19,407 bases of DNA from an uncultured bacterium (GCA_937894665.1 CALAWF010000116.1:1-19407), one strand, 5' to 3'; counted from the stretch's first letter, positions 1 to 7,517 are shown. Numbers and translations are program-made. Notes: a model not told the origin generated them from the letters alone.

Positions 1-28
1 GCTTGAACAATTGTTCAAGCCCGTTTTT
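1..28 (+). terminator. Rho-independent terminator of an upstream plus-strand gene outside the window
   Basis: The first 20 bases are a perfect palindrome that folds as an 8-bp stem (GCTTGAAC/GTTCAAGC) with an AATT loop. CCG and a run of six T follow directly on the plus strand. The stem may continue left of the window. No plus-strand gene ends inside the window here, so it should serve a gene to the left. Confidence 0.7.
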
Positions 29-62
29 TAAATTTTATTTTCAAAAAATTCCTTTTGTTCAG

Positions 63-101
63 TTTTTCTTTTTGATTTCGACGCAAAAAGAAAAAGTCGA
101 A
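63..101. other. AT-rich intergenic stem-loop
   Basis: TTTTTCTTTTT at 63-73 is the exact reverse complement of AAAAAGAAAAA at 85-95. A second, competing pair TTCGAC (77-82)/GTCGAA (96-101) overlaps it. No ORF or RNA family is recognisable. It may be an intergenic repeat of this genome or a back-up terminator; function unknown. Confidence 0.35.
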
Positions 102-130
102 CCGAAAAAGAAATACACGAATAATTAAAG

Positions 131-165
131 GACTCGAGTCATCAGGGGCTTTTGCCCCAGAACTC
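131..165 (-). terminator. GC-rich stem-loop downstream of the SIS gene, possible terminator
   Basis: On the minus strand, GGGGC (158-154) pairs with GCCCC (149-145) across an AAAA loop. An outer GAGT/ACTC pair (165-162/139-136) flanks it, and the palindrome GACTCGAGTC (131-140) follows. It lies 46-80 bases past the SIS gene stop. The tail is CCTTTAATTATT rather than a clean U-run, so termination is plausible but not certain. Confidence 0.4.
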
Positions 166-210
166 ACTATATTTTACAAGTCGTGGTATAGATATAATTT
201 AATTATGTTA

Positions 211-1275
211 TTATTTAACAACTTTATTTAACCCGTGTGGTTTATCGACGTTACGGTGTAATTTAAGAGCAATTTGCAATGCTAAAAGTTGGATAATAAC
301 TGCTATACAGAATGTTTTAATAATTGGTTTTTCACAATCAATATTTATATTGTAAGTTGATTTAACTTGATTTGTTCTATTTCCAATTATACAAATTGGC
401 GGATTATAGCTTTCTTTTATTTTATTTAAGTTTTTAGTTGCTGTATAAGTCAAATCATCATTTAAAATATAAACAAGTACTGCATTTTTGTTATTCAAAA
501 CGGCAACATGACCATGCATGAATTCTCCTAAAATTGCGGACGTTGTATTAATATATGACGTTTCTTTGATTTTTAGGGATGCTTCCTTGGCGAGGGCATA
601 AGATTGTCCGTCGGCAGTCATAATTATATTCTTGTATTTTGATAAAAATCTTGCAAATTGTTTGATTTTTGGTTTTAGTTCAAATGCTTTATTTATGTAT
701 GAAGGAATTGTTTTTAGGTCTAATATGTAGTCATATACGTCAATTCCTTTATTTTGTGCAAATTTTAGGGCTAAAAGTGTTGAGCATAACAATTGAGAAG
801 TGAAGGATTTTGTTGCCGCAATACTTTTTTCTTCTCCTGCAAGACATGCAATTTTATAATCAGAAGCATTCCAAATTGTGGAATTTTCTTTGTTTGTAAT
901 ACAAAGAGTTTTTACCCCGTGTTCTTTTGCTTTTTCTAACGCACTATTTGTATCGGTTGTTTCGCCAGATTGGGTAATGAAAATGTATAGAATATTTTCA
1001 TCATGTGCAATCGTATTTTCGAGTAAGAATTCACTTGAATATACTGCACTTGCTTCAATTTTTGAAATTGTTCCAAATAGTTCTGCAGCATATCTTGCAC
1101 AATGGTATGAAGAGCCGCTTGCAACAAGGATTATTCTATTGATATTTTGCGGTAAATCAATAGAAATATTTCCGTCAGAAGTTACGTACGCTTCAATGAT
1201 ATGTTTTGAAATTTCGGATTGTGCTAAAATTTCTCTTTCCATACAAGTTCTTTTTTTTCTAAAATTAAAAAGCAT
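211..1275 (-). CDS. SIS-domain sugar-phosphate isomerase/deaminase (GlmS isomerase-domain type, no glutaminase domain)
   Basis: The 354-residue protein matches only the C-terminal isomerase half of glucosamine-6-phosphate synthase. It shows the two SIS modules with ASGSSYH (52-58), TQSGETTDT (101-109), EEKSIAATKSFTSQL (148-162) and LKIKETSY (234-241), then HGHVAV and a C-terminal KPHGLNK. By motif alignment with E. coli GlmS, the catalytic Lys485, Glu488, His504 and Lys603 correspond to K235, E238, H254 and K351, all kept. The N-terminal Cys glutaminase domain is absent. It therefore probably acts on hexosamine-6-phosphates with free ammonia or as a deaminase, like the NagB-II/AgaS group; the substrate cannot be read from sequence. 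I start at the ATG at 1275, behind AAGGA with 7-nt spacing. An in-frame ATG at 1308 lies inside a terminator stem and has no well-placed SD. The gene follows gatB by 72 bases. Confidence 0.82.
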   Translation of the reverse strand: MLFNFRKKRTCMEREILAQSEISKHIIEAYVTSDGNISIDLPQNINRIILVASGSSYHCARYAAELFGTISKIEASAVYSSEFLLENTIAHDENILYIFITQSGETTDTNSALEKAKEHGVKTLCITNKENSTIWNASDYKIACLAGEEKSIAATKSFTSQLLCSTLLALKFAQNKGIDVYDYILDLKTIPSYINKAFELKPKIKQFARFLSKYKNIIMTADGQSYALAKEASLKIKETSYINTTSAILGEFMHGHVAVLNNKNAVLVYILNDDLTYTATKNLNKIKESYNPPICIIGNRTNQVKSTYNINIDCEKPIIKTFCIAVIIQLLALQIALKLHRNVDKPHGLNKVVK

Positions 1276-1295
1276 TTCTCTTTCCTTCTCTTTAA

Positions 1296-1328
1296 TCAAA
1301 AAGGTCATAGAACTAGAGCTACGACCTT
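1296..1328 (-). terminator. Terminator-like hairpin after gatB
   Basis: On the minus strand, AAGGTCGTAG (1328-1319) pairs over 10 bp, with one G-U, with CTATGACCTT (1310-1301) around an 8-nt loop. The T-run continues to five T before GATT. It lies 20 bases after the gatB stop and 26 bases before the SIS ATG. It probably ends or attenuates the gatB transcript. No separate promoter is visible between it and the SIS gene, so some read-through seems likely. Confidence 0.55.
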
Positions 1329-1347
1329 CTTTGTTATTTATTCAAAA

Positions 1348-2793
1348 TTATCCAATAATTTCCCTAAGTAGTTGGTTAACTGTTTTAGGGTTAGCTCTAC
1401 CCTTAGTTTCTTTCATAATTTGACCTACGAAGAATCCTAATAAGTTAGTTTTACCGTTTTTGTATGCTTCAACTTCGTTTGGATGAGCATCTACAACTTT
1501 TTGAACAAGTTCTTTGATTGCACCTTCATCTGAAATTTGGCTCAAGCCTTTCTTTTCAACGATTACAGATGCTTTTGTTCCATCTTTTAGCATTTCGATA
1601 ATGATTTGTTTACCGATATTATTTGAAATTGTTCCTTTTTCAATCAATGAAATTAATTCAGCTAAGTTTTCAGGAGTTAATTTAGTATCTGTAATTTCAA
1701 TGTGGTCTTCTTTCAAATATGCGGCAATTTCACCCATAATGAAGTTAACTGCAGTTTTAGGGTTTGCTCCTAGTTCTAAAACTTTATCAAAGAATAAAGC
1801 TAGTCCCATTTGTTCAACAATTACACTAGCATCATATTCGCTAAGTCCGATTTCTTGGTATCTAGCACGTTTTTGACTAGGTAATTCAGGCATGTCAGCT
1901 TTAATTTTTTCAACCCATTCTCTAGAAATTTCTAAAGGCATCAAGTCAGGTTCTGGGAAGTATCTGTAATCGTGAGCATCTTCTTTCCCTCTCATTGAAC
2001 GAGTTTCACGAGCATTATCGTCCCACAATCTTGTTTCTTGAACAACTTGTCCGCCTTCTTCAACTATTTCAATTTGTCTTTCAATTTCGTATTCAATAGC
2101 TCTTTGTAATGCGGCAAATGAGTTTACGTTTTTGATTTCTGCACGAGTACCAAATTCTTTTGAACCTTTTGGCATAATTGAGATGTTTGCATCACATCTC
2201 ATTGAGCCTTCTTCTAAGTTTCCATCGCAAACACCGATATATCTAACGATATTTCTCAATTCTTCCATGTAGTTTTTAGCTTCTTCAGAACTTCTCATAT
2301 CTGGTTCAGATACGATTTCCAATAATGGTGTTCCTGCTCTATTTAAGTCAACAAGAGAATATGTAGAGCCTGCTAAACCATTAGCTCCTGCGTGAACAAG
2401 TTTTCCTGCATCTTCTTCTAAGTGAGCACGAGTAATACCGATTCTTTTTCCGTTAATATCTAAGTGTCCGTTTACACAAATTGGCTCATCGTATTGAGAA
2501 ATTTGGTAACCTTTTGGAAGGTCTGGATAGAAATATTGTTTTCTATCAAATTTGCAACGTGAAGGAATTTCACAGTTTAAAGCCAAACCTGTTAAAATCC
2601 CCATATTAACACATTCTTTATTTAAAACAGGCAAAACCCCAGGCATACCCAATGTAATTGGACTTGTTAAAGAGTTTGGTTCTTGCCCGAATTCATTTTT
2701 ATCTGGTGCAAATATTTTAGATTTTGTTTTCAATTGTGCGTGAACTTCTAAACCTATCACGACTTCATATTTGTCTCTTAGTTCTTGATCCAT
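1348..2793 (-). CDS. gatB: Aspartyl/glutamyl-tRNA(Asn/Gln) amidotransferase subunit B
   Basis: GatB is the subunit of the cytoplasmic GatCAB complex that activates Glu-tRNA(Gln) or Asp-tRNA(Asn) for amidation, replacing a direct GlnRS and/or AsnRS. Signature stretches include YEVVIGLEVHAQL near the N-terminus, SPITLGMPGVLPVLN, RKQYFYPDLPKGYQISQYD, RAHLEEDAGKLVH and LVDLNRAGTPLLEIVSEPD. The C-terminal third is the helical tail/YqeY-like domain ending in NPKTVNQLLREIIG. The 481 residues are normal for the family. The start at 2793 has AAGGAG upstream with about 11 nt spacing. gatA and gatC are not in the window, so the complex is encoded at more than one locus. An extended -10 promoter is visible just upstream, and a hairpin follows the stop. 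Confidence 0.97.
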   Translation of the reverse strand: MDQELRDKYEVVIGLEVHAQLKTKSKIFAPDKNEFGQEPNSLTSPITLGMPGVLPVLNKECVNMGILTGLALNCEIPSRCKFDRKQYFYPDLPKGYQISQYDEPICVNGHLDINGKRIGITRAHLEEDAGKLVHAGANGLAGSTYSLVDLNRAGTPLLEIVSEPDMRSSEEAKNYMEELRNIVRYIGVCDGNLEEGSMRCDANISIMPKGSKEFGTRAEIKNVNSFAALQRAIEYEIERQIEIVEEGGQVVQETRLWDDNARETRSMRGKEDAHDYRYFPEPDLMPLEISREWVEKIKADMPELPSQKRARYQEIGLSEYDASVIVEQMGLALFFDKVLELGANPKTAVNFIMGEIAAYLKEDHIEITDTKLTPENLAELISLIEKGTISNNIGKQIIIEMLKDGTKASVIVEKKGLSQISDEGAIKELVQKVVDAHPNEVEAYKNGKTNLLGFFVGQIMKETKGRANPKTVNQLLREIIG

Positions 2794-2818
2794 TGTTATT
2801 TTATCTCCTTATTTGACT

Positions 2819-2857
2819 TAATTTTACCACAAATGGCTAAATATTGCAGTAAAATTA
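2819..2857 (-). promoter_or_regulatory. Putative gatB promoter inside an inverted repeat
   Basis: On the minus strand TGTGGTAAAAT contains an extended -10 (TGG-TAAAAT, the hexamer at 2826-2821); the best -35 is the weak CTGCAA 17 bases upstream. The same TGGTAAAAT string occurs before purA. The -10 lies in one arm of a 9-bp inverted repeat, TAATTTTAC (2819-2827) and GTAAAATTA (2849-2857), separated by 21 bases, which could be an operator or chance AT symmetry. Confidence 0.45.
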
Positions 2858-2864
2858 TTGGATT

Positions 2865-3461
2865 TTATCTTGCGTATATTGCGTTTTTATCAACATCTAG
2901 GGATGATGGTTCATAATTTTTTAAATATTCAATAGCCTCAGCTGGAGTTTGTGCTATATAGTAAATTTTTCTCATATTCTTATTGGCAAATTTTTGTTCA
3001 ATAATTTCTTCAAAAAATTCGTTTAGTTTACTATAAAAGCCGTTTGTGTTTAAAATAATTATTGGTTTTTTGTTATATCCAAGTTGTTTTTGGACTATCA
3101 TTTCTGAAATTTCTTCTAGTGTTCCAAATCCTCCAGCAAGGGTTATAACGGCATCTGAAATTTCATCTATTTTTGCTTTGCGTTCTCTCATTCCAGTCGT
3201 TATGATAAATTCATCACAGCCTTCAGTGAAAACACCCATATTATGAAGTTTTTCTGGCATAACTCCAGTAATTTTTCCGCCATATTCTTTGACTTTGGAA
3301 GCACAAGCCCACATTAAACCTAGGTTACTTCCTCCATATACAATGTCGTAATCATTTTGTCCTAATAATTTTCCGAGTTCTTTTGCATCTTCGTAATATA
3401 CTTCATCTAAGAAATTTGAAGAAGATGCAAATACACAAACTCTTTTTATATTATTATTCAT
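2865..3461 (-). CDS. LOG-family nucleoside 5'-monophosphate phosphoribohydrolase
   Basis: The 198-residue Rossmann-type protein has the LOG/TIGR00730 signatures: VFASSS at the N-terminus, YGGSNLGLM (42-50), GMRERK (90-95) and AGGFGTLEE (109-117). The last matches the family PGGxGTxxE, here with Ala for Pro. Family members hydrolyse the N-glycosidic bond of nucleoside monophosphates, releasing the base and ribose 5-phosphate. Trp51 stands where many relatives have Gly (GLMGxxA), so substrate preference may differ. A near-perfect SD (AGGAGG, 8 nt before ATG) lies in the end of the pilin-like gene, whose stop overlaps this start by 8 bases. It is the last gene of the rny block; no convincing terminator follows. 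Confidence 0.88.
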   Translation of the reverse strand: MNNNIKRVCVFASSSNFLDEVYYEDAKELGKLLGQNDYDIVYGGSNLGLMWACASKVKEYGGKITGVMPEKLHNMGVFTEGCDEFIITTGMRERKAKIDEISDAVITLAGGFGTLEEISEMIVQKQLGYNKKPIIILNTNGFYSKLNEFFEEIIEQKFANKNMRKIYYIAQTPAEAIEYLKNYEPSSLDVDKNAIYAR

Positions 3462-4092
3462 TAAATTCTCCTCCTATTCGATAGTAATATGAACAAGATA
3501 CGCCGGTTCCTGTTTCTGAGCAATCTTGTTTTACATTATCAATATTCCAACCTGCACCTATTGGAGTGATTTTACCATCAACAAAAATGTTAATTCCATA
3601 AATATCTTTTCCCCAAGTATTTGGACCTTTTAAACCATTCATATCAAATAACATGATAAATCCAGGGTGATAAATATCGTCGTCTTTAATATCTTTGATT
3701 CCGATAATTTGACCATTGCTAGAATTGTATAATCTATCAAAATAGAATGGATCTGTAGGTTTAACTTTATTTCCATTCATATAATATTGATTATAAGTTG
3801 TTTTCAGGGCATCTTCTTCCTGAATTCGGAGATATGGTTTTACTAATGTAATCATTAGTTGTTCTCTTGCTTCGTTTGTTTTTGCTCTATGGAAACCCTT
3901 TACGATATTTTCGTTTGCTTGTGCAGTCATCGCTGTAAACATATAATCAACTTTGTTATATGTTTCATTCCATTTGTGGATATATGTAGCTTCTTTTGAC
4001 GTTATGAATGATGAAGGTATCAAAAGAAGAATAATTGCAAAAATAACAAAGATTGTTATTGAGTATTCAATTTTCCAAAATCGTTTTCTCAT
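3454..4092 (-). CDS. Pilin-like single-pass membrane protein with degenerate N-terminus
   Basis: The 212-residue protein has one hydrophobic helix at about residues 11-30 right after the basic start MRKRF. That is followed by an amphipathic stretch, then a soluble domain with a D-x-N-G-x-K-G-P-N-x-x-G-K-D loop (150-163) and two late cysteines (191, 200) that could form a disulfide. The layout resembles a type IV pilin or pseudopilin. If F5 is mature residue 1, E9 falls exactly at the pilin Glu5 position. The residue before the expected cleavage site is Arg instead of Gly/Ala, and the FTLxE core is lost, so prepilin peptidase processing is doubtful. The loop recalls prepilins of gut Melainabacteria, from memory only. 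The start is 6 bases after the PHP gene stop with a weak SD (AAAGA). Function unknown. Confidence 0.6.
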   Translation of the reverse strand: MRKRFWKIEYSITIFVIFAIILLLIPSSFITSKEATYIHKWNETYNKVDYMFTAMTAQANENIVKGFHRAKTNEAREQLMITLVKPYLRIQEEDALKTTYNQYYMNGNKVKPTDPFYFDRLYNSSNGQIIGIKDIKDDDIYHPGFIMLFDMNGLKGPNTWGKDIYGINIFVDGKITPIGAGWNIDNVKQDCSETGTGVSCSYYYRIGGEFNE

Positions 4093-4098
4093 AAGTCT

Positions 4099-4953
4099 TT
4101 ATGCCATATCAATTCTTTTTTTCTCTGCTACAAGTTTCTCGTAAACCCATTCAGGAACAAAGTTCTTACCAAGAATAATTTGTCCATTCATGATGTTCGG
4201 AGCATGAAAATCTGAGCCTCCTGTAACAATAAGCCCAAGATTTTCGGCCATAGAAGAAAAATATTCTACACAAGCCGGAGAATGTTTTCTGTGATACGCT
4301 TCGATGCCTCGAAGTCCGTAATTCATAAGTTCTTTAATTAACGGTTCTGCAATTTCCAAATCATGTGGATGTGCTATTACCGGAACACCACCTGCATCAT
4401 AAATTATTTCTACCGCATCAAAAGGTGTTACTGTTTTTCTTTGAACGTAAACAGGTGAATCATCATGGATATATTTTGCATAAGCGTCCATAACGTTGTT
4501 TGTTCCCCCGGCATTTGTTATAGCTTTTGCTATGTGCGGGCGTCCAATACTCCCACCTTCTGCAACAAGTTTTTTGATGTCTTCAAACTTGATTTTAATA
4601 CCTTCTTTTTTGGCAAGGAGGGCTATAATTTCTTTAGTTTGTTTGATTCTTGCCTGTTGTTGACTTTTTAAAAGCTCAACAAAGTCCTTATCTTTAGTGT
4701 TCATAAAATAGCCTAAGATATGAACTTCGTGATTTTTATACAAGGTATTAACTTCAATTCCTCGAATAACTTCTATTTTGTTTTCTAAATGATTATCTTT
4801 GATGTGTTTTTGGGCGACATCATAAGCTAAAACATTATCGTGATCGGTAATAGCGATAGCTTGTAAGCCGACGTCTATTGCCGTATCCACAATTTTCTCT
4901 GGCGAAAAAACACCATCAGAGAAATATGTGTGAATATGTAAATCAGTCCTCAT
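4099..4953 (-). CDS. PHP-domain metal-dependent phosphoesterase (RNase AM/YciV-like)
   Basis: A full PHP domain of 284 residues. Metal-ligand motifs are HIH (6-8), D13, TDHD (36-39), GIEVN with E67, H78, AHPHD with H195, and GGSDFH with D248 and H250. The order and the GRPHIA segment (137-142) fit the YciV/TrpH group, which removes phosphate from 3',5'-nucleoside bisphosphates and trims short RNA 5' ends; that role is inferred from family. Its ATG lies within the last codons of ymdB (11-base overlap ending in TGA), with GAGG just upstream, suggesting coupled translation. The setting between ymdB and LOG genes and after rny fits a role in clearing RNA breakdown products. Confidence 0.88.
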   Translation of the reverse strand: MRTDLHIHTYFSDGVFSPEKIVDTAIDVGLQAIAITDHDNVLAYDVAQKHIKDNHLENKIEVIRGIEVNTLYKNHEVHILGYFMNTKDKDFVELLKSQQQARIKQTKEIIALLAKKEGIKIKFEDIKKLVAEGGSIGRPHIAKAITNAGGTNNVMDAYAKYIHDDSPVYVQRKTVTPFDAVEIIYDAGGVPVIAHPHDLEIAEPLIKELMNYGLRGIEAYHRKHSPACVEYFSSMAENLGLIVTGGSDFHAPNIMNGQIILGKNFVPEWVYEKLVAEKKRIDMA

Positions 4954-5770
4954 TTCCTCTTTCCTCTTCTAAATTACTTCTACTACAAAAAATTCTTTTA
5001 ATTGAAAGGGCTTTTCCTGTAGAATAGTCAATGTGAACTTCTACTGCATTAACTTGAGTTGTATCACCCTTTGCTACTTCGTAACGTTCAGGAATCGCTG
5101 TTAAAAATCGTGATAGAGAGGTTTGGTAGTCCATACCAATTACTCCGTCTGATGCTCCACAAAATCCGGCATCTGTAATGTATCCCATTCCGTTTATAAT
5201 ACTTTCATCTGCTGTTTGAACGTGGGTATGTGTTCCCCAAAAGGCACTTGCTCCCAGTTCAGAACAGTATTTCCCAAAACAAATTTTTTCAGCAGTTGCT
5301 TCTGCATGAAAATCAATTACTATTATCGGTGTAATTTGTTTTATTCTTTCAATTTCTTCTTTAACCATTAACCATGGAGAGTCCACTAAGTTCATAAAAA
5401 CTCTGCCTAAAACATTAATTACTCCAATTTTAAAATCGCCCATATCAAAAATTCTACTTCCAACCCCCTTTGTTCCTTGTGGATAATTGATTGGTCTGAG
5501 TAGTTTATCTGCAGAATCGATGTAGTTATAAATATCTCTTTTATCCCAAATATGGTTTCCGCAAGTCATTGCGTTAATCCCATATTCAATAAAATCGTTG
5601 TAATTTTTTTCAGTTAATCCAAAGCCATGTGATGCGTTTTCAATATTTGCAACTATAAAGTCATAATTTTTGAAGGTGTCATCTTTTTGCAAAAAATCAC
5701 GCACTGCAAACCTTCCTGGTTTACCGACAATATCTCCAAAAAATATAACTTTTATAATTTTGTTTGTCAT
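4943..5770 (-). CDS. ymdB: YmdB-family metallophosphoesterase (2',3'-cyclic nucleotide phosphodiesterase)
   Basis: The protein (275 residues from the chosen start) carries the calcineurin-like motifs of the TIGR00282/YmdB family: FFGDIVGKPGR (10-20, D13), NIENASHGFGLT (42-53), CGNHIWDK (70-77), IDFHAEAT, GTHTHVQTAD and GFCGASDGVIG. YmdB of Bacillus subtilis hydrolyses 2',3'-cyclic nucleotides and affects biofilm and motility decisions. It is also encoded directly after rny there, as here. I use the ATG at 5770; an upstream in-frame TTG at 5785 has no SD. The 3' end overlaps the PHP gene. A perfect 13-bp stem-loop separates it from rny, and a TATAAT hexamer at 5796-5791 may give it its own weak promoter. 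Confidence 0.93.
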   Translation of the reverse strand: MTNKIIKVIFFGDIVGKPGRFAVRDFLQKDDTFKNYDFIVANIENASHGFGLTEKNYNDFIEYGINAMTCGNHIWDKRDIYNYIDSADKLLRPINYPQGTKGVGSRIFDMGDFKIGVINVLGRVFMNLVDSPWLMVKEEIERIKQITPIIVIDFHAEATAEKICFGKYCSELGASAFWGTHTHVQTADESIINGMGYITDAGFCGASDGVIGMDYQTSLSRFLTAIPERYEVAKGDTTQVNAVEVHIDYSTGKALSIKRIFCSRSNLEEERGNED

Positions 5771-5800
5771 TTTGTTTATTCCCAAATTGTATTATATGAG

Positions 5801-5833
5801 AAGCATAAGACTCTGAATTAGAGTCTTATGCTT
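5801..5833. other. Perfect 13-bp stem-loop between rny and ymdB
   Basis: AAGCATAAGACTC (5801-5813) and GAGTCTTATGCTT (5821-5833) pair perfectly around a 7-base loop. On the minus strand, which carries both genes, the 3' flank is CTCATATAAT, not a U-run. The U-rich flank (TTTATCGTTTTTATTTT) is on the plus strand. It may be an RNA stability or processing element protecting the rny 3' end, or an atypical terminator. Confidence 0.6.
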
Positions 5834-5841
5834 TATCGTTT

Positions 5842-7371
5842 TTATTTTGCAATCTCTGTTGTTCTAAACTCTCTAACAACTGTTACTCTGATTTGTCCAG
5901 GGTAATCAAGTTCATTTTCTATTCGTTTAGCAACATCTCTTGCAAGTTTTCCTGAAGCTAAATCATCAAACATTTCTGCTTGAACAATGATTCTAACCTC
6001 TCTACCTGCCTGAACTGCGAAAGATTGTTTGATTCCTTCGTAGCTGTTTACAATTTCTTCAATCTTTTGTAAACGTTTGATATAAATTTCTAAGGTATCA
6101 CGTCTTGCTCCAGGTCTTCCTGCTGAAATTGCATCTGCAACTTTAACTAATACGGCTTCAATTGTATTTGCAACAATGTCGTCGTGGTGGGCTTCAATTG
6201 CATGAATAACTTCAGGTCTTTCTCCGTATCTTGATGCAAGTTCAACTCCAAGTTGAATATGTGTACCTTCTTGAGTTTGGTCAACAGCTTTTCCTATATC
6301 GTGTAATAAACCTGCTCTTTTAGCGATTTTTTCATTTGCTCCAAGCTCAGCAGCTAACATTCCTGCGATATGTCCAACTTCTAGTGAATGTTTTAGAACA
6401 TTTTGACCATAACTTGTTCTGTAATAAAGTCTTCCAAGTGTTTTGATAAGCTCTTTATTCAAGCCCATAACACCCATTTCTAAAGCTGCATTTTCACCTT
6501 CTGACCAAATCTTTTTGTCAATTTCTTCTCTGGCCTTTTCAACCATTTCTTCAATTCTAACAGGGTGAATACGACCATCTACGATTAATTTTTCTAATGC
6601 AAGTTTTGCAATTTCACGTCTAACAGGATCAAAACTTGATAATACAACTGCTTCAGGAGTATCATCAATGATTAAATCAACACCGGTTAGTGTTTCTAAT
6701 GCTCGAATATTTCTGCCTTCTCTTCCGATGATACGACCTTTCATTTCATCATTTGGAAGTGCTACAACTGAAACAGTTGTTTCTACAACCTGTTCAATCA
6801 TACATCTTTGCATTGTGGTTGATAATATTTCTTTTGATTTTTCAAGAGAGACTTCTTTGATTTTAGCTTCGTTTTCTCTAATCAATTGCATTTGTTCTTG
6901 AGCTAAATCATTTTTTAATTGTTCTAAAAGAGTTCTTTTAGCTTCTTCGCAAGACATTCCAGAAATTCGTTCAAGTTCTTCTGTTTGTTTTTGAACCAAT
7001 TCTGCTAAATAGTCTTCTTTTTCTAGCAATTGATCCATTTTTCTTTGTGCCTGTAAATCTTTTTCTGTATATTCTTGAATTTTATCTTCAAGTATATCTT
7101 CTCTTTTGGCTAATTTTTGTTCTTGACGAGCAATTTCTTGTCTGCGTTCTCTTTCCTCTTCATTAAGTTGTTCTCTGTCTTCTTGAAGTTCTTCTACAGC
7201 TTTAATTTTCGCTTCCTTGTAGAGAATTTTTTCCTTGTCTTCAAGAGCTTTCTTGTCTTTTTCCAAGGATTCCAAAGCACTTTTAACTTTGTTCTTTTGA
7301 ATAATTAGCACTGCGACTAAAACTATTACCGCAATAATAGCAATGACTAATAACAAGGTTTTTGCTTCCAT
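5842..7371 (-). CDS. rny: Ribonuclease Y
   Basis: RNase Y is the membrane-anchored endonuclease that starts mRNA decay in many Gram-positive bacteria and some other lineages. The 509 residues show the full architecture: an N-terminal transmembrane helix (about 5-25), a long Lys/Glu-rich coiled coil (about 28-185), a KH RNA-binding domain with GRIIGREGRNIR (212-223), and an HD domain with LKHSLEVGH (326-334) and LLHDIGKA (355-362; H357, D358). The C-terminal domain ends in RVTVVREFRTTEIAK. The ATG at 7371 has AAGG about 9 nt upstream. It heads a block with ymdB, a PHP phosphoesterase, a pilin-like gene and a LOG gene. A long leader with a stem-loop and a candidate promoter lie upstream. Confidence 0.97.
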   Translation of the reverse strand: MEAKTLLLVIAIIAVIVLVAVLIIQKNKVKSALESLEKDKKALEDKEKILYKEAKIKAVEELQEDREQLNEEERERRQEIARQEQKLAKREDILEDKIQEYTEKDLQAQRKMDQLLEKEDYLAELVQKQTEELERISGMSCEEAKRTLLEQLKNDLAQEQMQLIRENEAKIKEVSLEKSKEILSTTMQRCMIEQVVETTVSVVALPNDEMKGRIIGREGRNIRALETLTGVDLIIDDTPEAVVLSSFDPVRREIAKLALEKLIVDGRIHPVRIEEMVEKAREEIDKKIWSEGENAALEMGVMGLNKELIKTLGRLYYRTSYGQNVLKHSLEVGHIAGMLAAELGANEKIAKRAGLLHDIGKAVDQTQEGTHIQLGVELASRYGERPEVIHAIEAHHDDIVANTIEAVLVKVADAISAGRPGARRDTLEIYIKRLQKIEEIVNSYEGIKQSFAVQAGREVRIIVQAEMFDDLASGKLARDVAKRIENELDYPGQIRVTVVREFRTTEIAK

Positions 7372-7417
7372 AAAGTAATACCTTATCCTTTTCTATTTTT
7401 TTTATAATACATGCAAC

Positions 7418-7442
7418 TTCGGGTACATGTATCCTACCCGAA
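7418..7442 (-). promoter_or_regulatory. Stem-loop in the rny leader
   Basis: On the minus strand TTCGGGTA (7442-7435) pairs perfectly with TACCCGAA (7425-7418) around a 9-base loop, 47 bases before the rny ATG. It is GC-rich for this region and followed by TTGCATGTATTATAAAAA, so it is not a terminator. It may affect leader stability or be a protein-binding site. Confidence 0.45.
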
Positions 7443-7517
7443 CTTTTCTATTTAGTTGTATTTAAATAAAAATCATTGCATATACGTTAAAAAATATTTC
7501 CTACTACATCTGCCTAT

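Noticed and set aside
1276..1308. Upstream ATG that would add 11 residues to the SIS protein
   Set aside because: It lies in the terminator stem, lacks a well-placed SD, and the added residues are outside the family alignment.
878..1423. Open plus-strand frame of about 180 codons opposite the SIS gene and the gatB end
   Set aside because: It is antisense to two well-supported genes, has no SD or domain, and crosses the terminator hairpin; an artefact of AT-rich codon use.
5771..5785. TTG start adding five residues to YmdB
   Set aside because: No SD; the ATG at 5770 fits the family N-terminus better.
7414..7434. Eight-codon ORF (ATG at 7429) in the rny leader as a second leader peptide
   Set aside because: It has no codon bias for one amino acid, its SD-like AGGA is only three bases away, and no terminator follows.
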